DNA of 64,000 nucleotides from Triglochin maritima (GCA_963682175.1 OY821772.1:53652925-53716924); one strand, 5' to 3'; positions 34,716-48,384 are shown, numbered from the stretch's first letter. Program-made: numbers and translations. The notes: generated by a model from the sequence alone, not told the origin.

Positions 34716-37144
34716 CGATCAATGGTGCTCTTGTATGGAATGTTTATCCCAGTCAATATGTTTATTGTGAAGTTGTGGTCTCTTTCAATAATCAAAAAGT
34801 GTTAGGGGTTAAAATTTTGGGATTTTTTTGAAAATGTTGGGGGACAAGTGGGATTCTAATTAAGTAATTAGAAGATCTGAACCAAAAGTTTGTAGGTTAT
34901 ACGAAACTAAGCTTCTTAGTATTGCGGGAGATTTAGTTTGCCGGAAAGGTACATTAGATGTGATAGAAACGGCTTGTTACCGGGTAAGACTTGGTGTTTC
35001 GTGCTGGATGATGCGGGTATCACTAGTATATTTAAGAACATCTTTAACACCATCGAGTACTTCCTAGGCTTCATGTTTTTTCTCTCAGTCACGTCGGTTT
35101 TTCTCTTTTTGTCACGTCAGTATAAACTAATTCTTCTAAATTTTCCTTAACAACACTCAGAAACAACTCAAACACACGTCCTACATTCTCCCATCTATAC
35201 GTCATTTGGTGATCAATTTTGGGTAAAGTACAAAAAAAATATTAATTTTAAAAAAAAATATAAACAAATAAAAAACATATTTTCATAAAATAAACTTGAA
35301 AAAACGATTTAAAATAATTTTTCAAACATTTTTTAAAACATTTTATATAAAAAAAATAAAAAAACCAATCAGGAGACCACCCGCTCGGGCGGAAGACATG
35401 GAGCTCAGAATGTTGATGTGTCGGGTGTTTGTCTTCGAGCGCCTGGTATTTTTGGACCGATAAGGATGGTATAAGGGTTGATTATTTTGGGGTTTTTTAT
35501 TACTGTAAAACATCAAAATTAGCTTTTTACCGCCATTCTCTCTCTATTTCACTGATTGCCATTAAAAAACTTAACATTTCCCGGTATGCCATTATGAAAC
35601 ATAATATTTTCTGATAAACTATTATGTTTTGACACAGTGCCATTCCGTTTAATTGAAGCCTTAATTCCGTCAGCTCTCCGATTATTTAACTTTAGTTACC
35701 TCTTAAACTAGTTAATCTTTTCCTCCCAATTTTCCCATCGTACTTCCAAAAAGGCCTCCAAATTCAATTATTTATCGCACACTACCTGAATAAACAAAAA
35801 CAAAAAAAAACACAATTCCAAGGGAAGAAGAAGCCTAAAAAAACTCTTAAGAGCTGTTCCAACACTAAAACCCTCAACTCCTAAAAACCCCAAACCCCCA
35901 AATCCGGATCACAAATTCACGATACCAAGTTCCTCTTCTCCTTGAATTACTCCGTCTCCTCCTTATTTTAGGATAACGATGACTATTAATAAATGCAACC
36001 AACCAAAGAAAGACACGCATCTAACGTAGTCGGTCAAATCTAACAGAGTGGCAATGTTCGAAAACATAATGACACAAGGGCAGAAAGATCGTAGAAAGCT
36101 AATTTAGTAATTTTGGTGTTTTGCAGTGGACGCAAGTAAAAAATTCATTTATCGTATCACACAAATCCTTAATTATTTAGACAATGGTTCGTTAGAGGTT
36201 GGATGTCAATATGTCTTTTACTTTCGCTGGAGCAACCTGGGTCGGTCGGGTATTTTTTAATTGTTTTCTGTTTTATTTTTATTTTAAATACGTTTTATAA
36301 TTCTTTATTTTTTTTAAAATCAATTATTTTTTAATTTTTTGCAAAATCGACTCCAAATAATGAGTAAGAAGTATTGAAAAGTTCAGGTTGATTCAGAAAA
36401 AAATTAAAAAAAAGAAAAAATAAAAACAATTAAAAAACATATTTAAAAAAAATAAGATTCAAAAAACTATTTTAAAAAATAACAATACAAGATTTATTAG
36501 TATTTGTTATAATAATTAGGAGTTTAATAATATTGGTATTCTTGACATTACCAGTTACATGGTGAACAAAGATCGCGTTCGTGATAAAACTCATCTCACA
36601 CTAAGGACATATTCAGTTATGTTTGTTTAATTTAATGTAATATTTGTTTTATTAATATTAACGATATTTAGTATTTGCATGGTTAAATAAAAAAATTATA
36701 TGTAATTTGGAAATACGAGATTTATTGGTATTTTAGTTTTTTCAAATATATTATTAATGTTTTTGTTAAATATAAATGATTTTAGAATAGAATAAAATTG
36801 ATAAGAAAATTAATGATTTTGATAAAAAAGAATGTGATGACGTATGTCATAGTAAATTAGTGAAAGTCAGATGAAAGTCCTTGTATTTGAGTTCCTTTTT
36901 ACTATGAGTTTACGTCATATGCACTGGCCTTGAAGAAGGTTGTTGATTTTCTTTTCACAACGGCGCACGGTCTTGTTTTCATATACACCAATAGAAATAG
37001 GAAAACGAATCAAAACAAAATGGTATTTCTATCTTTCCATGGAGAAACACCTTTTCCTCACTAGATTGGCCTAAAATACTAAATACCATCCGTACTAAGT
37101 TGCGTTTTACTACTTTAAACGACTGATGTCTGTGAATTGTTTTT
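34716..37144. other. intergenic, 2.4 kb
   Basis: The first 100 bases are probably the SEND1 3' UTR. After that there are poly-A and poly-T tracts and diffuse AT-rich sequence. I found no exon series, and no transposon ends that I can pair. Confidence 0.5.
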
Positions 37145-37676
37145 GGATTTTTTTCAAAATAATCATCAAAACAAATAAAATAGAAAGAATATGTACTTGA
37201 AAAACTTAAGTAACAAACTATGCACCTTGAAAATAACTACTGAGATGTTGTTTTCGTTAAGTAAAAACGACATCGTAAATATTTTTTTATAAATATTTTT
37301 TAAAATTAATTATACTATAAATAGTATAAATTAAAAAAGACAATACAAATGTCATTTTCTATAACTATTATTTTACGATTTGAATTAATTATACTATAAA
37401 TAGTAAATTAATTTTATAAATTAATAATACTTTTGGATTTGAATTAATTTACGTATTTTTTGGGATTTGAATTACTATAAATAGTATTTTGGGATTTGAA
37501 AAAATCATACATAGTATAATTATAATATAAATAATATTTATAGTATATTAATTTAAAAAATTAATATTTATAAAAAACGACATCCGTAATGTCGTTTTTA
37601 ACGTGTGTAGTTTGCAAATTAAGTTTTTCACATGCATATTCTTTTAAAAAATGGTGATTATTTTGAATTTTTTTCC
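37145..37676. mobile_element. long-TIR element with GTCGTTTT ends, copy 2
   Basis: About 100-base inverted ends (GGATTTTTTTCAAAATAATC against GGAAAAAAATTCAAAATAATC, then AAAACTTAA and AACGACAT). The AT-rich interior has TATAAATAGTA repeats. Same family as 19834-21015. Confidence 0.75.
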
Positions 37677-38968
37677 TTCTTTTATATCCAAACAACATAT
37701 ATATTAGTCATAAAATCCTAATACACGGACGTGTGCCATGTTATCATTTACATTTTTTATTTTAAAATGTGATTTTCGATAAAATAAGAGACAATTGATT
37801 TTTCATTAGTAGATACTTTAAATGTAAAGAATGGACACATTTGTTCGTGCGACCCACATTTGTCCCGCATGAGATACAATTTTCCCATGAGACCAACACC
37901 AATCTCTCACGGGACACACCAATCTAGTGTGGAACACACTTACATGCATCCTTGAATGTCAATTGTCATCCACGTCGAAAGCATCGTGAATAACATGTTA
38001 AAAGGAATCCATGAATCGATTCCCTTAGTCATGCATACTAAGTAATAAGGCAACGTATCTTACATCGTGTTGAATGAGAAGTTCACATCTCCAAACCCAT
38101 CAAAACTTTTCTTATCTTTATGTATATTTGACGAGACAAACCAACCAACCTTGGAATATTACCAAGACATTGGGTTACAGCCATCTTTTTAGTGAAAGCG
38201 ATGGCTAATGAGTAACGACAGATCACTTGAAACATACTGGTCATGTCATGGGGAAAAAATCTTAGTGCCTTAGGAAATGAACCACGGTGTATGGTTTATT
38301 TAAGCAAATGCCATTGCTAAACATCACAAAGAATATCCGCCTTTTCCGAAAAGAAACATATCTTTTAGAAAAATCGATCTCTACGTGACTACACGATCTG
38401 TTTACATACTCCACTCGAGACCGAGATGTGCAAATCTGATCGTTCACAAACCTTAACCGTCTGACATAATCTGTTCTAAGTTTAGAAAAATATCCAGCTA
38501 TCTTGTTAGTCTTTTTTATCGATATAAAAAGCTAAATTGTTTTACAAGTATCTTTTGTCATCGATAAAAAGAAGGGAAGTTCACGAATGCAGTTGTAATT
38601 TCCCTGTGAATCTAATTTTCGCAAAAAAGAAACAAAATAACATTTACGAACATGCACTTTCCGAAAATAATAATACACCAAAAGTTAAACTTATAACTTC
38701 CATCACATTATTAACCATATGATTATTAGTACAACATATTTACCTGCATGGTTGCTTGTCGGAAGGGGGGGAAATCATCTATCCCACCAATATACACATT
38801 TAAACCAATTGATGGGAGTGAGACATGTATTTGATCCGATTGAAAGAACTGATGTCAGGGTGTATATCAAATTTCGATGAAACAACAAAATTTAAGGAAA
38901 AACCATAACAATAGATCCTACATGATCAATCCCGCAGCTTATCATGTTTCTTTAAAAAGAAATTAAGT
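37677..38968. other. intergenic, 1.3 kb
   Basis: No gene, RNA or repeat structure that I can support. Confidence 0.45.
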
Positions 38969-39345
38969 TAATTACAATTTGTCCCCTGAACCATACATTT
39001 ATATCACTTTGTACTATTGAATTTTAAAAGATAACAATTACTTCTTCTGAATTTTCGTTTTGTAACATTTGGTCACATTGAACTTTAAAAAATTATTATT
39101 TAAACACACATTCGTAGTTTTATTTGTATTTTTTTACGGTGTATCCCTAATACATTCATAAATCTAGTTTTACGTGAAATTTCAGATCAAATAAGAGGTC
39201 AGATATGATTGAAATTTGAATCAGATTGTACAGTATTAGGAATACAATACAAAAAATTATATTAAAAAAACTACAAATATGTGTTTAAATATTAAATATT
39301 TAAAATTCAGAGAACAAAATTATAAAAAGAACAACATGTAATTGA
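38969..39345. mobile_element. long-TIR MITE, copy 2
   Basis: Homologous along its length to 27298-27737 (TAATTACAATTTGTCC..., AATACATTCATAAA.CTAGTTTTACGTGAAATTTCA) and ends in CATGTAATTGA. It is shorter by internal deletions. Confidence 0.65.
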
Positions 39346-41024
39346 CCAAAAAAATCCTTAATTTCCCGCAGACAGGACACAACGCGCATGACGTCATCCG
39401 AACCCACGTAAATAACCGCAAACTCGAGGGGCAACTCTCCCGTTCACCTTCCTCCGCTCGTGGACGCGAAAAGGAGCGAAATTTCACAAATACCCTTCCT
39501 CCGTCCCGACCGACCCCTTCTCCCCTCCAACGACAACAACCCAAATACGGCAAAGGAGACCACTCCAGCCGACCCAATTCCCCGTGGATCGGCCTCGGAT
39601 GCTCCGAAAGGTGCGATCTTTCTCCTCCGATCCGCCCATTCCCGACCCCACGGGGCGTCGAGAGGCGTTTTCTCGCGGGATTGGTGGGTCGGATCTCCGA
39701 TCGACCCGATTGGATCGGATTCTGGCTTTTGGGGACTTGGTTTTGTGGATTTCTTGTGTTTTTCGGGGCGGAATTGGTGTGAGGGGGTTGGTTGGATATG
39801 TTCTGGTTTTTGGATTCGGAAAGGTGCGGTTTTTTTTTTTTGGGGGGGGGGGATTGGAAGTAGATCTTTTGTTTGAGTAGGAATTTCTGGTTCGATCGAC
39901 TTCCGGTTTGCGGGGCGGAATCGTTGGTGATGTTTGTTTGGAGCTTTGATTTGGTGTTGATGCCCAAAGTTGCCTCTTTGATGTTACTTGAGAGTGATTT
40001 TTATTCAAAATACTTTTTTGCTTAACCTGTTTGATTCACTTTAATATGATATTTTCATTGCAATTGAGCTTATTTTATCGTTGCTCTGTTACGTAGATTT
40101 GAGGAAAGCCACGAGTTATCTTTTTCCATTTTCTGTTTCGTTGAATTTGGAAATCGAATTCGTCTATACTTCTTTCTTTGCATAAGACCAGACATCCACT
40201 GATTTATTTGGTAATTTTGGAAGTTTTTATAGTGACTTTTAACCTTTACCTGTTCTGAAGTTGGTTTTTCATTAGTGTAACTTCACATCAATAACACAGT
40301 GATGAATATGAATTAGTGTGTAAGACACAAAAGTAGGGCTATTTGTAACAGTATATTTCCAAATTTCGTAGATCATAGCAAAGGCATTGCTATTTGTAAC
40401 AGTACATTAGGAACCAATTTATTATTGAATTTTGGTATAATAGTTTTACATAATTTTGTTACCCTAATGCCTGTAAATGTGAGTCAGGTGGATCAATCAC
40501 GTACTGATCTGCATACTATCTGTGCCAGTGCTGTTTGTATCTCAGAATAATTGTTTCCTTATTTATTGATCTATTTTTTTACTAAATTAATATATGGAAT
40601 CAAAATTATAGGTACAATTAGATATCTGGTACGGTTTGTTTTAAGATAGGTTTTCCAATCTGATAAATTAACTAATGTTGATTTTCAGACAAAAAACAGT
40701 CACATATACTTTAGTTAATTCTTGGTTTAATTTGTTCTTCCTATACTTCTTTTAAGATTGTTTCAACGGGACAACGACCCCCCCCCCCCCCCCCCCCCCA
40801 ATTATTTGGCCAATGCCTGTGACATCCTAACTACATACATTTGACCTGAAACCTATGATTTCCTTGCATGCAATTTTCTAGCGGATTATTGGTTTTCACT
40901 CAAGTGTCAATAGTTCAATACTGTATGTGGGCTTTATTATATCATGTATAATTGAAGCTGATACATCTATTCCAACTGTGTCTATAGAGTCTAAAGGCGT
41001 TGTGCCCCTTTAATAAAAGAAAGG
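39346..41024 (+). other. promoter, 5' UTR exon and leader intron of the F-box gene
   Basis: 39400-39800 is a GC- and CpG-rich island ahead of AT-rich sequence, as in plant 5' leaders. Two donor-like AAAGGTGCG sites occur at 39606 and 39819. The acceptor is probably the AG at 40987-40988, just before the coding start at 41025. Open frames through the island have no family resemblance and are treated as non-coding. A T-run/G-run lies at about 39829-39851 and a 22-base poly-C at 40778-40799. Confidence 0.45.
40778..40799. repeat. poly-C tract, 22 bases
   Basis: Uninterrupted run of 22 C in the presumed 5' leader intron of the F-box gene. Confidence 0.9.
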
Positions 41025-42921
41025 ATGACTGATGTAAAGTTGACAATAAAGAGATGGGAAGACATGGAAATCGATGTCCTGGTGAAAATATTCAAGGCAC
41101 TCAACATGATAGAATTGGCTCCAGTTTCTCAAGTCTGTCGCAACTGGCGTTTGGCATGCTCGGATCCACTGATATGGAATGTTCTTGATTTAGGGCTGTT
41201 GAAATCCAACTTCATACACACTCGAGCTTCACCATATATCTATGTGGATGATCGTTCTGACCGAAGGTTGAGTCGAGTATTGCGGACTTCCATGGCGCTC
41301 AGTCAGGGAAGCATAACTTGCATGATTTTCCACTTCAATTTATACATGAAGGATGAACACTTGAGTTACATTGCTGAACGGTAAGCAACACCCATTTTGT
41401 GTTATCATGCGTGTGCATGTTATTATTCCTATAATTGTTTCACCAGGCAATTCTTACAACATCTAGATTTTGCTTGATGCTAAAATATTTCTTGGTATTC
41501 TAAAATGCCCAAATATTTATATCTTTCTAGGTTTGTCTAGGTTCAAGTTTATGATTATTTTGAAACCTTTTTGTCTAACATTTTCTTTGGTAGAAATACT
41601 ATTTCTAGTTAGCTGTTCAAGCCTTTCAATTTGCCAATATGTGTGATTGTGTGGTACATGATATTATACATGTACTGTTCATGTGTCTATATAAGTATGG
41701 TCACCAGTTGGATGTGCTAGTATGATTGCATACTATATTTAGCTAGTTGTACCTTGCATGTGAATCTCTTCGTCTGATTTTTTGGCCCGTCCCTCATTCC
41801 CTCGTCGTTGGAAAGAACGTCCCTCAGTCTCTCGTCGTTGGAAGGAATGTCCTTCGTTCCCCCAATGTTGGAAGGAATTCCACTTTTCCAGGCTTCTAGC
41901 CATTCCTAAGCAAGTGTATGATTCTTCACCTCTTGTATGAAGGATAGATCTCGGGGCTAAGTTTCTTATGGTCTTCAATAGCAAGCTATTGACATCATCT
42001 AAATTTAATCAATCAGGTGAATTCTATAAAACTGGTTAAAAATATTTCTGTAGTTAGCAAGATGAGCACTATTCTGGTATTATTCAATTATACTGCTTAT
42101 GTTATCTTTTTTATGCATAGAAGTTAAAAGCAAGCTTGAACCTGAATATGATATAACAGAAACAAAATGTGAAGATCCCCATCTTTTCCAAGAATCTGGT
42201 GATAACATGTTCATTAATATTGCTTATCATGATTCATGACTGTATTCTCAATATACAGACATATTTGTGTAGCTTGATGTCAACTTTGATGTCTTATATC
42301 AGGTGTCCACGCCTGAAACGGCTGGTCTTACCAGCTTGGAACCGCATCACGAAGACTGGAATCTGTCAGGCTATCCGTAGATGGGAAGATCTAGAATCAA
42401 TGACCATGCCAAGTATTGGCCACCCTCCATACATCATGGAGCAAGTACGTCGGTGCTGCAAAACATTTAGCGAACTCAAGGTGATGGGTTCCTTCGATGT
42501 ACAGTTTGCCGCCACCATAGCTAACTGCCTTCCGGAATTGAAAGTTTTGAGTATCCGATGCTCTAGGCTGGCAACAGAAGCACTTTTGTTCATCTTGGAC
42601 CACATGCAACACCTAGAGGTGCTTAACATCTCCCACTGTCTTCTTATGGAAGGATCAGCTATCTCTTCTACTGTGCCCAGGCGAGTAGTTAAAGAGCTGC
42701 ATCCTACCATCTTAGAAAAGACTTCAAAATTGCGAACGTTCTTTTACTGCCAAGCTGGTTCTTGTCTCGCATGTATGAGGATGGATAGAGATGAAGGTTA
42801 CATGAGATGGTACAAATACGAAGACTGGTTCTGGAGAAGAGACGAAATAAGCTCTCTTGATCTCGGTGATCATGGCAAGTTGTTTGATGAGTGGTGTGTA
42901 GAGCAAATATCCCGAGACTAA
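41025..42921 (+). CDS. F-box/LRR-repeat protein, Arabidopsis At3g48880-like
   Basis: Two exons, 41025-41380 and 42303-42921, giving 324 residues. The N-terminal F-box reads WEDMEIDVLVKIFKALNMIE, then APVSQVCRNWRLACSDPLIW (residues about 11-50). Leucine-rich repeats follow: CPRLKRLVLPAWNRIT, WEDLESMTMPSIG, CKTFSELKVMGSFD, LPELKVLSIRCSRL, MQHLEVLNISHCLL. The C-terminal tail is acidic and Trp-rich (EDWFWRRDEISSLD). F-box proteins of this type act as substrate receptors of SCF (SKP1-CUL1) ubiquitin ligases; the target is unknown. The junction CG|G restores Arg in frame. The 0.9-kb intron contains a short minisatellite. Its neighbours SEND1-like and MSBP2-like support the At3g48880 assignment. Confidence 0.92.
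41790..41880. repeat. short minisatellite in the F-box gene intron
   Basis: Three degenerate units of about 36 bases containing CGTTGGAA.GAA.GTCC.TC. No coding role is evident. Confidence 0.6.
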
Positions 42922-43718
42922 ACAATAAAATACTTGAGGTATCTGAAGCTTTCTGAGTTGTGTTGGTTTAAGTATAAGAAAAGAACCAACAAATCTTTCC
43001 TCAGTATTGGGAAGTTATGTTGTAGTGTTAGATAGTTCCTGGCACGGGTAGTCCCTGAAAGCCAGGAAATATAATTCAATGTATACCAGAGACTAATTTG
43101 TTTCAACTTTGATTTAAATTTGTGATGTGCAAACCATGAGAATTCATGCCATTACCTTGAAAGGCAAACTCAAGGTAGCATTTTATGATAAGAGATGCCC
43201 TTTAGTTGTTGATTACGGGGGTGTTTGTGTGCATGAAATTGTTAGAAAATGGATTGTTAGAAAATGAATTACGTGGTCAAAAGGAAATGAACGGAAAATA
43301 TAAATCAAAGGAAATCATTTTCATTTCGACTAAGATTTTGGAAAATTTTAAAAAAATTAATTAACTCATGTACGGAAAATTGATCATATTTGTAAATGTT
43401 GTATATATAAATATATAATTTTATTGTGAAAAATATGTACGTTGAAATTTAAATAGACATTGCACATTTTAGTTTAATTTAACTAAAAAATGAGATAGTT
43501 AAATTATATACATATACACTAAATTAAAATTTGAATAATATTTTATTTTAACAAGACGTTACGGAGTTCGAGATGTATTATTATGGTAATTCTTTATTAT
43601 CAAATTTTATAGTATAATTTTGTAACATATATATTGTCATTATTTTTTTAAAGATTATCATATTATTTAATTTTTAAAATTAATTTTATGTCTTTGTAGT
43701 TAAGTTTTTATGTAATAT
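42922..43718. other. 3' UTR and intergenic
   Basis: F-box 3' UTR, then AT-rich sequence; nothing else recognised. Confidence 0.45.
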
Positions 43719-45405
43719 GGAAAACAAAATCAAAATAATCACCAAAGAAAACAAAATTGGAAGAATATTCACGTAAGAAACTTAATTGGATAACTATTCA
43801 CTTTGAAAATGACAACTAAGATGCCGTTTTCATTAAGTAAAAACGACACTTTTTATAAATATTATTTTTTTAAAATTAATTATACTATAAATAGTAAATT
43901 AATTTACTATGAATAGTATAAATTAAAAACGATATATCATGGATGTCTTTTTTATAAATATTATTTTGGAATTTGAATTAATTATACTATAAATAGTAAA
44001 TTAATTTTCTATAAATAATATAAAGTAGTGGTATTTTAATATTTGAATTAATTTACGTATTTGAGATTTGAATTAATTTACTTATTCTTAATTATTCAAA
44101 TTTGAATTACTATAAATAGTATTTTAGGATTTGAAGAAATCATACTTAGTATAATTATAATATAAATTATAATTAATTCAAATCCTTGTAATTTAAATTC
44201 TACATGTGAAATTGCAATTCAACATTCCGATGATTTTGGTGATGATAATAATCATCTAACCCAACAATGATCTCCCCTAATACTAATACTAATACTCATG
44301 ATACATCAATATATGTATGTATAGATTGTCACGGAGGACTGTCTTTTTTAGATTGCAACAAATGTCATGCTTTATTGTTGATCCTTGTCATCAATTTATT
44401 AGTTTAGTTTCTTATGACATTTGTGATCGTAAGTAGAAGGCTGGAAGTCCTATGACTTTCGATCTCTACTTGCTTCCAATAAGTTCTACAATTGTTTCGC
44501 CAACTACTACTGGTGGTCTCGTATGTACGCACGAGTTTGGTTTCATATGGACGAATCCATATCATATGACAATTTTCATATGATCGAGGTTTGTACATGG
44601 TTTACCCTTCACACCACTTACTATTATTTTTGTTCCCAAACGACGCTGCAAAATATCATTTTACCACAATCATCCAATTAACCTTTACTCCAACCAACTA
44701 ACAAACAAAAACTAGGAGATGCGGTGATGTCTTCACTCCCACAACGAGACTCGTCTTTCAGCAAAGCAAACATAAGAGATTATACACTTAATTAATTATT
44801 TATTTATATTATAATTGAAATTTATATTGTAATTATACTAAGATTTTCAAATCCCAAAATACTATTTATAGTAATTTAAATTTGAAAAATTAAGAATAAA
44901 TAAATTAATTCAAATCTCAAAAGACGTTAATTAATTCAAATACCAAAATACTACTCCTTTATACTATTTATAGAGCGTATCGTTTTTAATTTATACTATT
45001 TATAGTAAATTAGGGTCAAGCTCTAGTGAGCCCAGAGCTCATCAAATTTAGTTTAAGCCCCCTACAATCTCACCATTGGATCTTATTTACAGTTAATCTC
45101 ACTGTTCATTAGCATAACCGTTTTTTTCTTAATCTACCTTACAATTTGAAATGAATGATGGGTATTGTGGGAGCTTAATTTAGAAAATTTAAGCCCTGGA
45201 CTCACTAGAGAATTCATGTAGTAAATTAATTTACTATTTATACTTTTATAGTATAATTAATTTTAAAAAGAAAATAATATTTATAAAAAAGACATATGTG
45301 ATGTCGTTTTTTTTACTTTATTCAACATCACAATTGTCGTTTATATGTGCATAGTTTGTCCTTACGTTTCTAACGTGCATATTCTTCCAAATTTATTTAT
45401 TTTGT
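43719..45405. mobile_element. long-TIR element, copy 3 (1.7 kb), with nested MITE
   Basis: The left end GGAAAACAAAATCAAAATAA...TTGGAAGAATATTCACGT and the reversed right end TTTGGAAGAATATGCACGTT pair as inverted repeats, leading into AAAACGACA motifs and TATAAATAGTAAATTAATTT repeats shared with 37145-37676. Interior positions 44200-44780 are unrelated to the other copies and could be captured or inserted DNA without a convincing ORF. Confidence 0.6.
45013..45218. mobile_element. nested MITE, 206 bp
   Basis: Flanked by the direct repeat TAGTAAATTA (45003-45012 and 45219-45228). The uninterrupted sequence occurs elsewhere in the host family. Ends GGGTCAAGCTCTAGTGAG and, reversed, CATGAATTCTCTAGTGAG. 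A 9-10 base duplication fits a Mutator-like MITE. Confidence 0.75.
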
Positions 45406-46658
45406 TATAAGTTGAAAATGTTTTCTAAAAATAAATATTAAGTAAGTTTGATAGACATGTACATTTTTTAACAATTTACTGCACTTTTCATTGGGTTCCT
45501 GTGATGGGTATGAAAAAATGAGGAGAAAATTTTCAGTACATTTTGGATGGTAAAGGGAAACAAAGAGATTTTTTTTTTCCAAGACTGATCCAAACATCAG
45601 GAAAATTTCTGGTTAAAGTGAAATTGTTTTCTTTTCCGTAAAACCTATCTTCTGCCTATCCTGTACGGAATAAAATGTTTTTCAAGTTATACTTCAAACT
45701 TGTCATCTGGAATTGTCTGCTCAACACATTGGCTAATTGAACTATTGAAATCGAGCAAGCACAATGACCTTTATTGGTGGATTCACTTTGAAGAAATTTG
45801 GCCCGTATCTGTCACCACAGTATGTTGTTCTTACACACTCATCGATAAGGATCCATATTTCCCGTCGTATGATTTCCTTAGGTTACAGTTTTTCCCCTAA
45901 CAATGATATCATCGGATCATTCTCTAGCTTGAACTTTAAAGCATCAGGTGTTATATTTGTCGGATGAGTTTGCAGCAATTAGGGACTGGACATAACTTCA
46001 GCACAAGTACTACGGATCTTATGCAACTTGCTGCTTTCCCTCGAGCTGGATTATCAAAATGCTTCTCATGAGACTCAGGCTGCTGTTTATGTAATCATAC
46101 AGGTATCAAGCTAAATTTGCAACCCTTTTCCTAATTCTTTGTACTTAAAGCTAACTAACATTAACATTTTTGATATTTTGCTGTAACATTTAAATACCCA
46201 CAGAGATTGTTAGCATCCTTAACTATCATGGTACATTTATTATTTAGTATCTTAAACTACTGTTAAAAAAATAGATAAATACTTTTGTCACTGGAAACTA
46301 GATCACATTGTAATAATGACCAACACAGTTGATGTTAAGAAAGAGGAAATGACAACATAAGCCACCAAAATGAACCCAAGCATTCATTCATATCTTAAAG
46401 CTAATGATTGGAGTCGACAGGTACTACTATATGGTATTTATATTTCTTATACAGCAATTTTAGCAAACTCGAACTGAAAATATACAAAGGTATCGTTTGA
46501 TCTTCTTGTCATGTAGCTTGTTGTAGAATCGAGGTCATTTTTTGGCCTAGTAGAGTATTGCAATTATCAATTATCATGAGCTTCTTCTAAGTTTTTGGAT
46601 TGTCGTAGAACCCATGATCACGTCGAATATTTCACCCAGACAATTATCAATTACCCCA
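45406..46658. other. intergenic, 1.25 kb
   Basis: No supported gene. Open frames of about 66 codons near 45700 show no family features or splice-linked partners. Confidence 0.45.
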
Positions 46659-46762
46659 GGTGCCGTGCTGGGCCGGCCACAGTGGCTATAATGGCCGTTG
46701 GGTAACGGGTCGACCCGGCCCGTAGAGGACCCGTACCGGCTTATTGTGCCGGGCCGTTACCG
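46659..46762. other. GC-rich transposon relic (probable)
   Basis: Abrupt GC-rich patch with GTGCCGTGCTGGGCCGGCC, GGGTCGACCCGGCCCG and GTGCCGGGCCGTTACCG. GGGCC/GGCCC motifs of this sort occur near ends of plant hAT elements. No paired ends or duplication found. Confidence 0.3.
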
Positions 46763-47219
46763 AGGACAACTTCTTGAATTGGTTGAACATTGAATTGTAG
46801 TAATTCTTTTATTATAAGGAAGATGGTTTATTGCAAATTGATTCTACAACGCAAATGCTCCTTCATGTTTTATGAAGTAGGTGGATGTGGGCATCTAAAT
46901 TTTCTCTCTCAGAAACACAAGCGTATTTATCACGTTGTCTGTTTACAGGTACAACAATGAAAATTATAAAAGTTTCACCAACTCAGAGTCCGAGAGCTTT
47001 GGTTGGTAGATACTTCTTCCTATTGGATTGACCTCGATTAAAATCGAATCTCAACATCCATGTCACCATGTGTCATTTTTTTTATTTTTTTTTACAAAAA
47101 TTAGGGTAGTCGCCACACAACCAATTAGATGGATGAGATTTTTTGTGAAGATGCAAGGTTATAAAGTCTTAAAAATACCATTGTAGTGGTTTATTATGTC
47201 TACTCTAGTTGTTAAGGGA

Positions 47220-47625
47220 TAGGGTGTAAGCGGGGTAGATTTTACCCGTCCTGCCTAAGTTAAGCAGGTAAGTGGGACGGAACGGGGTAAGAAAAACCCG
47301 CTACGAGACGGGACGAGGTGGGTTTAGTGGGTTATTTTTTAATTAAACTAAATATAAATATCAATCTATTTTTCTTAACATTTTTCATTTTGATTAAAGT
47401 TAGATACAAAAAATCACGAAAAAAAATCAATCGATGTATGTTTTTAAAGTTAGATACAAAAAGATCAAAACTAAATATAAGACAAACACGAGCATGATTA
47501 TTAGGTTACGTGGGTTGCAAGTAAATCGCAACACACTCTGCTTATCATGTGGGTTGTGCGGGTGATGAGTTAGTAGGTAAACTCTTTTTTGTCAGTAACC
47601 TGCACCCGTCCTATTTACCGCCCTA
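47220..47625. mobile_element. hAT-like MITE, 406 bp
   Basis: The ends are TAGGGTGTAAGCGGGGTA and, reversed, TAGGGCGGTAAATAGGA. Flanking 8-base repeat TTAAGGGA/TTAAGGGT (47212-47219, 47626-47633) has one mismatch. Interior GGGACGGAACGGGGTAAG is typical of this type. No ORF. Confidence 0.75.
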
Positions 47626-48353
47626 TTAAGGGTCAACAAATTCCATGTATATGTGGATTTTTCAAACGCACCTATCAAAATATTCGTTAAGATAATATGT
47701 AAATTAAAAAATATATTATTGCCCTGCATCGGTCGTCGATGAACTATCTGGTATTCATACCAATGTGCCATGGCTTTTCTGCAGGTCGGATGCACGTCCT
47801 AATTCACAAAGAGCTTACTCTAGTTATTAAAAGATGCATCAACATTTTCTTACATTTATTTCATGGTTTATGAACTGATTGGATTCCAAAACGATAAGAT
47901 ACTTAGGAGTTTTAACTCAATTTACATGAAAAGGATTACTTTGTGGTACATGGGATGCTCATGGAGTCATGCCCATGATGATGTCTTGTTTTAAAATGCT
48001 GTCATCTTCTTGATTGTTGACCAATTAAAGCCGATCCATTTAGCAGATCCCATACTTCGAAATAAGTGAAGGAGCTTGGCATGTTAAGAAACAAATCAAA
48101 TCAAATCAAATCAAATCAGTGACATAATTTAGACAACCCATATGTATCGAAAAAAAACTAATGAGCGTTAACTTCTTACAAGATACAACCACCTCCCACC
48201 ACCTGCCCCTCCGTAGCCTTTCCAACGTCGAGTGCCAATGTCGTTCTTCAAGGAAGAATATGAACAAAAATCAGCCACATCAGGCAAATCGGCCATGCAA
48301 TCGGTTAGGACCGACCGACTGGCTTCTCATAAATGAGTAAAATATTTAGGTTG

Positions 48354-48384
<31 letters not shown>

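Noticed and set aside
39320..40008. Open frames of 98-215 codons in the GC-rich island on both strands
   Set aside because: Overlapping frames on both strands in a CpG-rich 5' leader, with no domain features.
46659..46762. Calling the GC-rich GGGCC patch a complete hAT element
   Set aside because: No paired ends or target duplication could be found, so it is listed only as a relic.
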